NCBI RefSeq assembly: GCF_003367705.1
Contig: NZ_CP031425.1
Coordinates: 558,001-622,000 of the forward strand
Reading direction: 5' to 3'
DNA from: Microbacterium foliorum
GTDB taxonomy: Bacteria; Actinomycetota; Actinomycetes; Actinomycetales; Microbacteriaceae
Length of the DNA: 64,000 bases
The notes beneath the pieces were generated by a model that was not told where the DNA came from, did no database searches, and saw nothing but the letters and a program-made list of their open reading frames with translations. Both the position numbers and the translations under genes were made by a program. Shown in pieces: positions 42,801 to 49,805 of the stretch. Position 1 is the first letter of the stretch. Each line of letters begins with the position of its first letter.

Positions 42801-44507
42801 GCCGCGACACTGGCGTACTCGTGGAACTGGGGAGACGGCAGCCCCGCGGGCAGCGGCGGCACCGCCTCGCACGTGTACGCGACCGCCGGCGACTTCACGA
42901 TCACCCTCACGTTGACCGACAGCGTCGGCGCGACCGCCACGGCCACTCGCGCCGTCACGGTGGCCGATCAGGCCTTCGCGATCAGGGATGACTTCGAGCG
43001 CACCACTGCCTCCGGATGGGGATCCGCCGAGCTCGGCGGCGCCTACACCGTGATGAACGGGGCCGCATCCGCGGCATCCGTCTCCGGTGGCGCGGCGAAG
43101 CTGACGCTCGCTGCGGGGCAGACGCGCAATGTGGCCCTGCAGAGCACGTCGCTCGCCGACACTCTCACGACGCTGATGTACTCGTCTGATCAGGGACCCG
43201 CCACCGGCGGCTCCTATGTGGGGGTGAGTGCGCGCAAGTCGGCGTCGTCCGAGTACCTCACTCGTGTGTGGATGCGCAACGACGGCAAGCTGTGGCTGGT
43301 GATCCAGCGCGACAGCACCGTCCTGGTCTCCAAGGCGCTGACGACCACGTGGGCGGCGGGCGATGTGTTCCGCCTCTCGGTCAAGGTCTCGGGTGCGTCG
43401 CCGACCACCATCCAGGCGAAGACCTGGAAGGACGGCACCGCGGAGCCCGCCGACTGGCAGCTCTCGACGACCGATGCGACCGCGAGCCTGCAGGGCAGTG
43501 GCTGGACGAGCGTGCATGCGAACCGCGCCGGCAGCGCGACATCGACCGCGGTCTTCTCGTTCGACTCGCTGCGGGTCACCGACCTCAAGGCGCCGGTCGG
43601 GCCCGTGCCGAACGTGGCGCCGACGGCGGCATTCACCAGCACGGTGACGAACCTCGGTGTCGCGGTGGATGGGTCGACCTCGTCTGACAGCGACGGCACC
43701 GTCGTCGGACACTCCTGGAACTGGGGAGACGGCACCCCCGCGGGCACCGGGGCGGCCGCGACGCACACGTATGCCGCAGCGGGCACGTACACCGTCACCC
43801 TGACGGTCACGGACGACGATGGCGCCACCGGAACCGCCACGCGCCAGGTGGTCGCGACGTCACCGCCCGTGGAACCGCAGCCCGGCGCTGTCGTCGCCAG
43901 CGACGACTTCGCACGGACGGCGACCGGTGGCTGGTCCACGGCAGGTGTCGGCGGGGCGTGGACGCTCGCCGGCGGTGCGGCCTCCGCGGCATCCGTGGCG
44001 GACGGCACCGGTGTGCTCACGCTCGCCGCAGGCAGCACGCGCAACATGCTGCTCAACTCGGTGTCGGCGAAGAACGTCACGATGTCCATGGACTTCAGTG
44101 CGGATGCCGCGCCGTCGACGGGGCAGGCGTACGTCGGGCTGATCGCTCGATCGAGTGCGACGGACAACTATCTGGTGCGGGCCTGGCTGAATGCCAACGG
44201 CACCGTCTCGATCGTGACCCAGCAGGGATCCGCGGTGCTCTCCACATACGTGGTTCCGGGCATCACCCGCGGTGCCGGCGACGCCTTCACTCTGAAGGTC
44301 GACGTGGCGGGTGGAGCCTCGACGACGATCTCGGCGAAGCTGTGGAAGCAGGGAACCGCCGAGCCCGCCGCGTGGCAGACATCGTTCGTCGACACCACGG
44401 GGATCGACGCGGCCGGCGCCGTCGGCGCGCACGCGAATCGTACGAGTTCCGCCACCGGCCCGGTCGTCGTGAAGGTGGACAATTTCCGGGTCACAGACAA
44501 CGGGTGA
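39828..44507 (+). CDS. Giant secreted PKD/LamG surface protein C (1559 aa)
   Basis: ATG 39828 follows the leader ORF; a longer ORF from 39660 exists but the signal peptide starts here (MSIQVVSRRSPRWRAAFAAI, ending ASAAVPAAKAP). Same order as B: propeller-like region, FN3-like, LamG (about 571-790), three PKD domains (from about 797), beta-sandwich, a fourth PKD and a final beta-sandwich ending VDNFRVTDNG. The PKD blocks show WDFGDGHTGTG and WNWGDGSAAG. Its protein sequence is most like B. It has no clear terminator; the polymerase-like gene begins 60 bp later. Confidence 0.92.
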   Translation: MSIQVVSRRSPRWRAAFAAIVGVVLVFSAALVAPVAASAAVPAAKAPFLQRTADVATADALPTVQIDSGYVWAQTTVGNTVYAAGSFSNARAALASPGTSLTPRSNILAYDIATGNLLPFAPTVNGVIKSIARSNDGSRIYIGGSFTQVNGTARFNFAALDAQTGQLIAGFAPSVGGVGVFGITLLGDSVYVAGNFTQANGTARKNFAAFATSNGALRSWAPTSDLQVDALVTDPDGSQVIAGGRFSMVNGLATQRGLSAIDPVSGIVNTGWQANSTVMNGATSGKAGIFALSTDATGVYGTGWVFADVATGNLEGVFAADAGSGAIRWVADCHGDHYGVYSTGKVVYATSHTHQCETVSLWPEQSVRQYRYMEAFTTTAEGTLSRSASVGSIYKDWSGTPSPSAYAWYPDFTVGTASGLGQAGLSITGAGDYISVAGEFTSVNGQRYQGIVRFSTTPSGGAKQGPRLTGASWSAPTATTASPGRVRVSIPVNWDRDDRDLTYQLLRTGTAGVIDQKVVSSGWWSTAQASLTDKTVTPGATYTYTVRAVDGNGNATTSQPVTATATSGVTSDYANAVLDDGAQLYYPLGSTTTNWAGGASPSYGSGVSVASPGAVEGATGTTASKLDGTTSGLISSGAAVSGPTDFSAETWFKTTTDNGGKIFGFGDQQTSFSGSYDRHLYMQNNGRLTFGVYPGAVRTVSSTTSYNDGRWHHAVASLGSAGMELYVDGVLVAQDAAVTDAQGYNGYWRVGGDSLGGWPDGPARWEFDGTVDEFAVYPSALSAAQVATHYAVGAGIHAPTAAFDATPTNLTVAFDATASTVDAGQTLTGYSWDFGDGHTGTGATPTHVYSASGTYDVVLNVTDSRGLTGTVSHPVTVTGPNALPTADFTSTASGLTASVNGTTSVDSDGTIAAYSWNWGDGSAAGTGATATHAYAAPGTYAVTLTVTDDRGGQATKTANVIVTHAAPVASFTATANALTVSVDGAASTASDAATLAYSWNWGDGSPAGSGGTASHVYATAGDFTITLTLTDSVGATATATRAVTVADQAFAIRDDFERTTASGWGSAELGGAYTVMNGAASAASVSGGAAKLTLAAGQTRNVALQSTSLADTLTTLMYSSDQGPATGGSYVGVSARKSASSEYLTRVWMRNDGKLWLVIQRDSTVLVSKALTTTWAAGDVFRLSVKVSGASPTTIQAKTWKDGTAEPADWQLSTTDATASLQGSGWTSVHANRAGSATSTAVFSFDSLRVTDLKAPVGPVPNVAPTAAFTSTVTNLGVAVDGSTSSDSDGTVVGHSWNWGDGTPAGTGAAATHTYAAAGTYTVTLTVTDDDGATGTATRQVVATSPPVEPQPGAVVASDDFARTATGGWSTAGVGGAWTLAGGAASAASVADGTGVLTLAAGSTRNMLLNSVSAKNVTMSMDFSADAAPSTGQAYVGLIARSSATDNYLVRAWLNANGTVSIVTQQGSAVLSTYVVPGITRGAGDAFTLKVDVAGGASTTISAKLWKQGTAEPAAWQTSFVDTTGIDAAGAVGAHANRTSSATGPVVVKVDNFRVTDNG

Positions 44508-44512
44508 TTCCC

Positions 44513-44526
44513 ATGGCACGTGCCAT
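44513..44526. promoter_or_regulatory. 14-bp palindrome overlapping a possible -10
   Basis: ATGGCACGTGCCAT is a perfect palindrome and its last T begins TAGGCT (44526-44531), a possible -10 for the polymerase-like gene. The -35 is poor. A repressor site is the natural guess. Confidence 0.45.
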
Positions 44527-44567
44527 AGGCTCGTGCTGATGTCCATACAGTCGAAGCGCCGATCGCC

Positions 44568-45866
44568 GTGAACGGGAGCACCATCCTGCTCGCGGCGATC
44601 GCCGCCGGCGCGGGCGTGATCGGCATCCTGCTGTTCCGAGCCAGCCCGCGCCTCACTTTCGTGGTCTGGGCTCTCGTGCTGTTCTTCGTTCCCGTGTGGA
44701 TCGGCGTCAACGTCGGGTTCTTCTGGTCGGCGATCACCCTGCTCACCCTCGTGGCGGTGGTGACCAACATCTCCGACATCCGGCTCAACGGGATCGACCT
44801 GCTGATGGCGGTGTTCGCGTTGATGGCGGCCACCCAGTTCGCGTTGAAGATGACCGGACTGTCGGCGACCGTGATCGCGCTGCTCGAGTGGGTCCTGCCG
44901 TACGTCTGGGGACGACTGGTGCTCGCGCGTGTGACGCGCTCGTTCGTCACGGCGGTCATCGCCGCCGTCGTGACGGCGGCAGCGGTGCTCGGCCTCGTGG
45001 AGTTCGCGAGCGGGACGAACTTCTTCGTCTCGCTGCCCGCCATGGGCGCAGACCTCTACGCCACCTGGGGACCGTTGCAGGTTCGTGCTGATCGCTTGCG
45101 GGTGGAGGGCGCCTGGGGCCACTCGATCGCGATGGGCGCCGCGTTCGCGATGTCCTCGGTCTTCGTCGTCGCGGCTCGCTGGCCTGTGGCCGTGCGGCTG
45201 GTCGCGCTCGGCCTGATCACCGCCGCGACGGTGACCACCATCAGCCGTATCGGCATCCTCACGCTCGCCTTCAGCGTCGTGCTCTCCGTCCTGCTCCTCC
45301 CCGGACTCGCCAAAGCCATGCGCTGGTCGGTCGCCGTGCTCGCGGTGGTCGCGATGCTCGTCATCATCCCGTTCCTCGGCGAGGTGTTCCTCGAGGCGGG
45401 CGACGAGGCGGGCGGCAGTGCCGACTACCGGTCCGGACTGTTCTCGTTGGTCTCCCAGGTGCAGCTGTTCGGCAGCGCGGGCGATTGGAGCGGACTCACC
45501 GTCGGGGGCGAGTACCTCGGCGCCTACGCGAAGTCGGTCGACAACGCGTTCCTCGTCTTCGCGCTGCGGTTCGGCTGGATCCCGTCTCTGCTCCTGGTCG
45601 CCGTTCTCGTGCTCGCCGCGACCTACATCCTCCGCCGCGCCACGGTGTCACCGCCCTCGATCGCGGTGGCGTCGCAGCTGCCGGCGATCTTCGCCGTCGC
45701 GCTGATCACCCAGGCGGGTTCGTACCTGTGGTTCCTCGCCGGCCTCGCGGTCGCCTGGGCGCAGCGGGGGCACGACGCCGATGCGGCTGCCGATCAGTCG
45801 GAGCGGCCGTCTCTCTTCAGCATGAGCCGCACGAACGACGCCAGCGTCTTCGCATCACGCCGGTAG
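44568..45866 (+). CDS. O-antigen ligase/polymerase-like membrane protein
   Basis: A 432-aa protein with about ten or eleven membrane helices and a large extracytoplasmic loop (about 255-325), the layout of Wzy/WaaL-type polymerases and ligases. GTG 44568 begins it. The region with RVEGAWGHSIAMGAAFAMS and the Arg-containing SRIGILTLAFS fits O-antigen ligase/polymerase conserved sites. The last 73 bases overlap the convergent flippase gene. It probably joins lipid-linked repeat units outside the membrane. Wzy and WaaL cannot be told apart from sequence alone. Confidence 0.8.
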   Translation: MNGSTILLAAIAAGAGVIGILLFRASPRLTFVVWALVLFFVPVWIGVNVGFFWSAITLLTLVAVVTNISDIRLNGIDLLMAVFALMAATQFALKMTGLSATVIALLEWVLPYVWGRLVLARVTRSFVTAVIAAVVTAAAVLGLVEFASGTNFFVSLPAMGADLYATWGPLQVRADRLRVEGAWGHSIAMGAAFAMSSVFVVAARWPVAVRLVALGLITAATVTTISRIGILTLAFSVVLSVLLLPGLAKAMRWSVAVLAVVAMLVIIPFLGEVFLEAGDEAGGSADYRSGLFSLVSQVQLFGSAGDWSGLTVGGEYLGAYAKSVDNAFLVFALRFGWIPSLLLVAVLVLAATYILRRATVSPPSIAVASQLPAIFAVALITQAGSYLWFLAGLAVAWAQRGHDADAAADQSERPSLFSMSRTNDASVFASRR

Positions 45867-47260
45867 ACGGGGATCGTCAGAGCGACGGCGGAGACTGCGA
45901 GGCCCGCCGCGAGCCCGACGCCGAGCTGCACCCAGGCGTCCGTCGCCGCGAGAGCCTGAGCGACGCCCCAGGCTGCGAGACCGGCGGCTGCGGAGACCGC
46001 GATGATCCGCCCCGCACCCTGGTACAGCTGTCGGCGCGGCATCGGCGTGATCCGCGAGAGCCACGCGAGCGAGATGGGCCAGGCGATGGCGGGGTGCACC
46101 GCGAAGGCGATCGCGACACCCAGGACCCCGAAGAAGGAACCGATCACGACGCAGACCACCTTGATGAGGGCTGTGACAATCGAGTAGCGCAGCAGGTCGG
46201 CGCCCAGACCGCGCGCGAGATACACCCAGTACCCCACGAAGGAGACGGTGGTCAGGATGCCGGCGATCGCGAACATGCGCAGCATCGGTGCCGCCTCCGC
46301 CCATCGACTGCCGAGCATGATGTCGACGGCCGGTTCGGCGAGGCCCGCCACGATCGCGACCGGGATGCCGAAAAGGAATCCCAGCGCGAGCTGTGCTGCG
46401 GTGACGTACGCCTCGAATCGGGGCTGATCCTGCTGCACGCGCGACAACACGGGAAGCGCGACGGACTGGAGCGGTGAGCGCACCTGGGTCAGCGGCGTCA
46501 TGATCAGCTGGAAGGCGCGGTTGTAGAGCCCCAGGGGAGCGGTCCCGAACCGGAAGCTGATCAGCACGGTGTCGATCTGACGGGAGGCGTAGCCGATCAG
46601 GTTCGTGGCCACGAGGGTCCACCCGAAGTTCACGAGCTGCTTGACCGGGTGCGCGCGGGAGTACCGGCGCGGCCACCAGCGCCCGGCCGCGACGACGCCG
46701 ACGAGCAGGATCGCTCCGGTCACGAGCTGCTGGATCACCAGCGCCCAGTACCCCATGCCGGCCACCGCGGCGATGATCGCGACCGCGAGGGCGATGGCCG
46801 ACGATGCGACGTCGATGACCGCGAGCGGTCGCAGTTTGAGGTCGCGCATCAGGTTGGCTCTGTGCTGGGTGGCGAGTCCGTTGAGCAGGAAGGTCAACGC
46901 GAGCCATTGCGAGATGCCCACGAGATCCGGCTCGCCGGTGACGGCGCCGATGGCCCACGACAGCGAGTACATGATCGCTGTGAGCAGCACCCCGATCGCG
47001 GCGTTGATCCAGAATAGGTTGTCGCGCTGGCCCGTGGACAGCTCGGGTGCCTGGATGGATGCCGAGGTGAGTCCGAAGTCGCGGAAGATCTCGCCGAGCC
47101 CGACGACGACCAGGACGATCGCCAGGAGTCCGTAGTCGTGCGGAGACAGTATCCGCGCGAGGACGACGACCGACAGCAGCTGCAGGAGGATTCTCGCTGC
47201 CTGTGCGGCGAGGGTGAAGTACGCGCCGCGGGCTGCGGAGTGCGCGAGAGAGGAGGCCAT
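45794..47260 (-). CDS. Polysaccharide flippase (Wzx/MVF-type)
   Basis: A 488-aa transporter with about 14 helices of the polysaccharide flippase family: GAYFTLAAQAARILLQLLSV at the start, VVLARILSPHDYGLLAIVLV, and RDFGLTSASIQAPELSTGQ, the classic WzxC/RfbX opening pattern. It should move lipid-linked sugar repeats from the cytoplasmic to the outer face. It overlaps the upstream gene by TGATG, so it is coupled with the F420-hydrogenase-beta-like and pyruvyltransferase genes. Its 3' end overlaps the convergent polymerase-like gene by 73 bp. Confidence 0.9.
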   Translation of the reverse strand: MASSLAHSAARGAYFTLAAQAARILLQLLSVVVLARILSPHDYGLLAIVLVVVGLGEIFRDFGLTSASIQAPELSTGQRDNLFWINAAIGVLLTAIMYSLSWAIGAVTGEPDLVGISQWLALTFLLNGLATQHRANLMRDLKLRPLAVIDVASSAIALAVAIIAAVAGMGYWALVIQQLVTGAILLVGVVAAGRWWPRRYSRAHPVKQLVNFGWTLVATNLIGYASRQIDTVLISFRFGTAPLGLYNRAFQLIMTPLTQVRSPLQSVALPVLSRVQQDQPRFEAYVTAAQLALGFLFGIPVAIVAGLAEPAVDIMLGSRWAEAAPMLRMFAIAGILTTVSFVGYWVYLARGLGADLLRYSIVTALIKVVCVVIGSFFGVLGVAIAFAVHPAIAWPISLAWLSRITPMPRRQLYQGAGRIIAVSAAAGLAAWGVAQALAATDAWVQLGVGLAAGLAVSAVALTIPVYRRDAKTLASFVRLMLKRDGRSD

Positions 47261-48471
47261 CAGCGCCTCTGCGCCGCACGGACCCGGCGGAACGTTCCGC
47301 GCAGCACCCTGATGGCTTCGCGCGGCGCGGCCGCGGTCAGTCGGATCAGGGCGAAACCGCGGTAGCGGGGAGGACGGCGGCCGGCGAGACGAGAGCCGAG
47401 GAGCCGCGCGAAGAGAAACCGGCGTCGGGCCGTCTGCAATGGTTGGGCGTCACGCAGGTGCGCACCCTGGAGCGGTCGCACGGCGATCACGCCGGCGTCG
47501 ATCGCGGCGAGGATCACCTCCCGCCCTCGCGGGGTGCGGGCGACGAGTGCGCTGAAGCCGTCTCCTTCGGCGAAGGTCGGATACCCGCGATCGTCGGTCT
47601 CCCAGGAGTCGGCGCACACGATGTCGGCGGCCTGTCCGACGCCGTCCGGGCATATCTTGCAGCGCCACTGAGTGGTAGGACCGAGGACTCTGCCCCAGGA
47701 CTCGTCGTAGTCGGCGGAGACCTCGAGCTCGCCGCTGCGCGCGGTGAAGCGGCCCGGCCATCCGTTGCCGCGATAACGGAGTGCGTCGACACGCTGCTCG
47801 GCCGAGATGCCGAGCTCCGTGAGCAGCGATTCGGTCGCGTGCTGGCTCGGTGTGCCTGCGCAGAAGAACGAGAGCAGCAACGGAGCTTCTCCGTCGACCA
47901 GCTGCGGTGCCGACGCGCGGAGCGCCGCCACCTCGCAGGGTTTGGCCGCCACCGCGCTGTCGCTGCGGAAGGCATCGGGGTTCTCGAGCGCGCCGACGGG
48001 GGCGTAGCGCGAGCCCGCGGCAGCGAGGGCCTGCTCCCGCGTCGTGATCGTCACCGGCACCGTGCGTCGCGGCGAGGTGCGTTCTGCGGCGGCGCCGGTG
48101 ATGCGGGCGGCGCGCCCCGTGGCGAGCAGCCAGGTGTGCAGCGCGGTCAGCGCACCACCGCTGCTGCCCGCACGACGGATCTCGTCGTCGGTCGCCCAGG
48201 CCTGCCAGAGACCGACGTTCGGTCCGAGCAGTGGATCGTGCTCGGCTCCTTCGGGCGCAGCCGGAGCGGTGATGCGCATGCCTGGGCACGAGCGGTCGAA
48301 GACATCGACCGCTCCGTCGATCGGCGTCGACGCTCCTTCCTGGACGGGCCGCAGGTAGCCGCGGTCGTCGAGGCGCATGGTCACGCCGGGGTCGAGGCGG
48401 GGGCACAGTCCGCAGCCGGAGCACGCGTCGCGATCGAGCACGTCGGCGATGCGCTCCTGCAGCGCGGTCAC
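47260..48471 (-). CDS. Coenzyme F420 hydrogenase/dehydrogenase beta-subunit-like protein
   Basis: A 403-aa protein. It opens with a Cys-rich ferredoxin-like motif, C17-S-G-C20-G-L-C23, followed by RSCPG near 60 and CKICPDG near 268; the middle and end (KPCEVAALR, SFFCAGTPS, ADSWETDDRGYP) match the F420 hydrogenase beta-subunit family that is often found next to pyruvyltransferases in polysaccharide loci. It may bind FeS clusters and a flavin or F420 and act on a sugar or the pyruvyl transfer. GTG 48471 overlaps the pyruvyltransferase stop (GTGA). The partnership is by context; the reaction is unknown. Confidence 0.8.
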   Translation of the reverse strand: MTALQERIADVLDRDACSGCGLCPRLDPGVTMRLDDRGYLRPVQEGASTPIDGAVDVFDRSCPGMRITAPAAPEGAEHDPLLGPNVGLWQAWATDDEIRRAGSSGGALTALHTWLLATGRAARITGAAAERTSPRRTVPVTITTREQALAAAGSRYAPVGALENPDAFRSDSAVAAKPCEVAALRASAPQLVDGEAPLLLSFFCAGTPSQHATESLLTELGISAEQRVDALRYRGNGWPGRFTARSGELEVSADYDESWGRVLGPTTQWRCKICPDGVGQAADIVCADSWETDDRGYPTFAEGDGFSALVARTPRGREVILAAIDAGVIAVRPLQGAHLRDAQPLQTARRRFLFARLLGSRLAGRRPPRYRGFALIRLTAAAPREAIRVLRGTFRRVRAAQRR

Positions 48472-49544
48472 AGCGACTGCTTCAGGCCGGCCACCAGGGG
48501 CTCGAGCAGAGCGCGACCCTTGTCGCGTGCGTCCTCTGCGCCGCTGCGCAGGTCGGGTGCCGCGGCGTGCGCGAGAACCTGGCCCGCCCAGTCGCCGCTC
48601 TCGGTGATCGAGACGACCCTGGTCCATCCGACGGCATCCATCAGCGGTGCGAACTTGCGGGAGTAGGCCATGGCGATCGCGGGGGTGCCGGTCGAGAGCG
48701 CATTGAGGCACGCGTGCATGCGCGCCCCGATCACGAGCGCGCTCGCCGCGATGATCGACCGCGCATCCTCGAGGTCGGCGGGGACGACCAGGTCGACCCG
48801 TGCGTCGTACTCGTCGGCGAGGTCGCGGCTCACGGGCACGTCGTTGTCGTGGCTCTGCGAGTCGAGCACGTGCGGGAAGATCGTGACCGACCGGCCCGAC
48901 GTCAGCAGCTCGTCGATGATGCGGCGGATTGCTTCGCGGTAGCGGGCGGCGTCGACATGCGGATTCTCGTTCCAGAGCAGACCGGACACGTTCAGCAGCA
49001 CGTCGCGCTTCACCGTCGAGGGCGTCGGCTGGTCGATGCCGAACACGAGGTCGCTCGTGACGGCGGCGACCGGACGTCCCAACTCGGCCGAGGCTGTCGC
49101 ACTGACGATGTCGCGGGCGAAGACCAGGCTGCTGCGACGCAGGTTGCGTCGGGCCAGCGCGCGTCCGCGGCGGGTGTGGAACGGGCCGATCGTCTGCGGT
49201 GCCATGACGGAGGGGACCCCCGCCTGGGTCGCGAACTCGTGCAGCAGCGACATCGTAGTGTGTCGTGTGAGGCCGTAGATGTCGGCGAAGCTGTCGCCCG
49301 AGCGGGTGTCCCAGACGAGATCGAAGCCGCTGAGCCAGCGCTGCATACCGAGACGACCGGTGACCCGCTCGCGCACCAGGGCGCGCGGAGTCCACGGGAC
49401 CTCCGGCTGCCGTCGGCCGTAGTTGAGATAGGTGAATTCCGCATCGGGCCAGACCGATCTGACCAGGTCTTCGGAACCGCGCGCGAGCGCGCGGACCCCG
49501 AGATTGACGCTGGAATCGTTCGCCCAAGCAATGAGAACGCGCAC
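48468..49544 (-). CDS. Polysaccharide pyruvyl transferase family protein
   Basis: A 358-aa enzyme of the CsaB/WcaK family. GTG 49544 (VRVLIAWANDSSVNLGVRAL) is preceded by GAGGGGG. The N-terminal strand and the late ALVIGARMHACLNALSTGTP block, with HACLNAL, are diagnostic of the family; PQTIGPF and FPHVLDSQSHDND occupy the middle. It transfers a pyruvyl group from phosphoenolpyruvate to a sugar, adding negative charge to an exopolysaccharide. It leads a three-gene leftward operon with the F420-beta-like protein and the flippase. An eight-codon leader ORF lies in its 5' region. Confidence 0.9.
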   Translation of the reverse strand: MRVLIAWANDSSVNLGVRALARGSEDLVRSVWPDAEFTYLNYGRRQPEVPWTPRALVRERVTGRLGMQRWLSGFDLVWDTRSGDSFADIYGLTRHTTMSLLHEFATQAGVPSVMAPQTIGPFHTRRGRALARRNLRRSSLVFARDIVSATASAELGRPVAAVTSDLVFGIDQPTPSTVKRDVLLNVSGLLWNENPHVDAARYREAIRRIIDELLTSGRSVTIFPHVLDSQSHDNDVPVSRDLADEYDARVDLVVPADLEDARSIIAASALVIGARMHACLNALSTGTPAIAMAYSRKFAPLMDAVGWTRVVSITESGDWAGQVLAHAAAPDLRSGAEDARDKGRALLEPLVAGLKQSL

Positions 49545-49596
49545 GTGAAACCCCCTCGACTCCGTCGTGCCCCGTACACGATCGAGCCGCTGCCCT

Positions 49597-49623
49597 TCAG
49601 ACGCGGTCCAGATGACCGCACAT
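49597..49623 (-). CDS. Eight-codon leader ORF before the pyruvyltransferase operon
   Basis: The ORF reads MCGHLDRV and stops, starting at 49623. Its ATG is the 3' side of a GGGG-loop hairpin (49621-49634). It is very short and may be coincidence, but it has the same layout as the longer leaders at 39691 and 58494: TGGGGA, start, a Cys and a His, then the gene. Confidence 0.3.
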   Translation of the reverse strand: MCGHLDRV

Positions 49624-49681
49624 CTCCCCAGATGAATGCCCAGCGCGTCGTTCGAGGATACGGCTGAGCAGCCTCATCCTA
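49621..49681 (-). promoter_or_regulatory. Promoter and GGGG-loop hairpin of the pyruvyltransferase operon
   Basis: On the minus strand a -10 TAGGAT (49681-49676) with a -35-like TGAGCA (49704-49699) is followed by CATCT-GGGG-AGATG (49634-49621), a perfect 5-bp stem. Its last three bases are the leader-ORF ATG. Confidence 0.55.
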
Positions 49682-49725
49682 GCATCACGCCCTCCCTTTG
49701 CTCAGGGTTGGCGTGCACGGTCGGC

Positions 49726-49780
49726 TACCATGAGAGCGCGCCGCGTTCGATCGGCGATGTCGTCACGCGGGGAGGCGACG
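49726..49780 (+). promoter_or_regulatory. Promoter and imperfect G-loop hairpin before the Wzc-like gene
   Basis: TACCAT (49726-49731) is a possible -10. The hairpin CGT-ca-CGC/GCG-ACG (49761-49780) has loop GGGGAG, but a two-base bulge makes it weaker than the others. Confidence 0.35.
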
Positions 49781-49805
49781 CTTGCCGGCACTGGAGGGGG
49801 CACGG

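Noticed and set aside
39780..43766. 1328-codon minus-strand ORF under surface protein C
   Set aside because: Same reason as above; it mirrors the real gene.
49726..49780. Wzc-like leader as a full member of the G-loop hairpin family
   Set aside because: The stem has a two-base bulge and only three-base arms; listed as a weak candidate and not counted among the eight.
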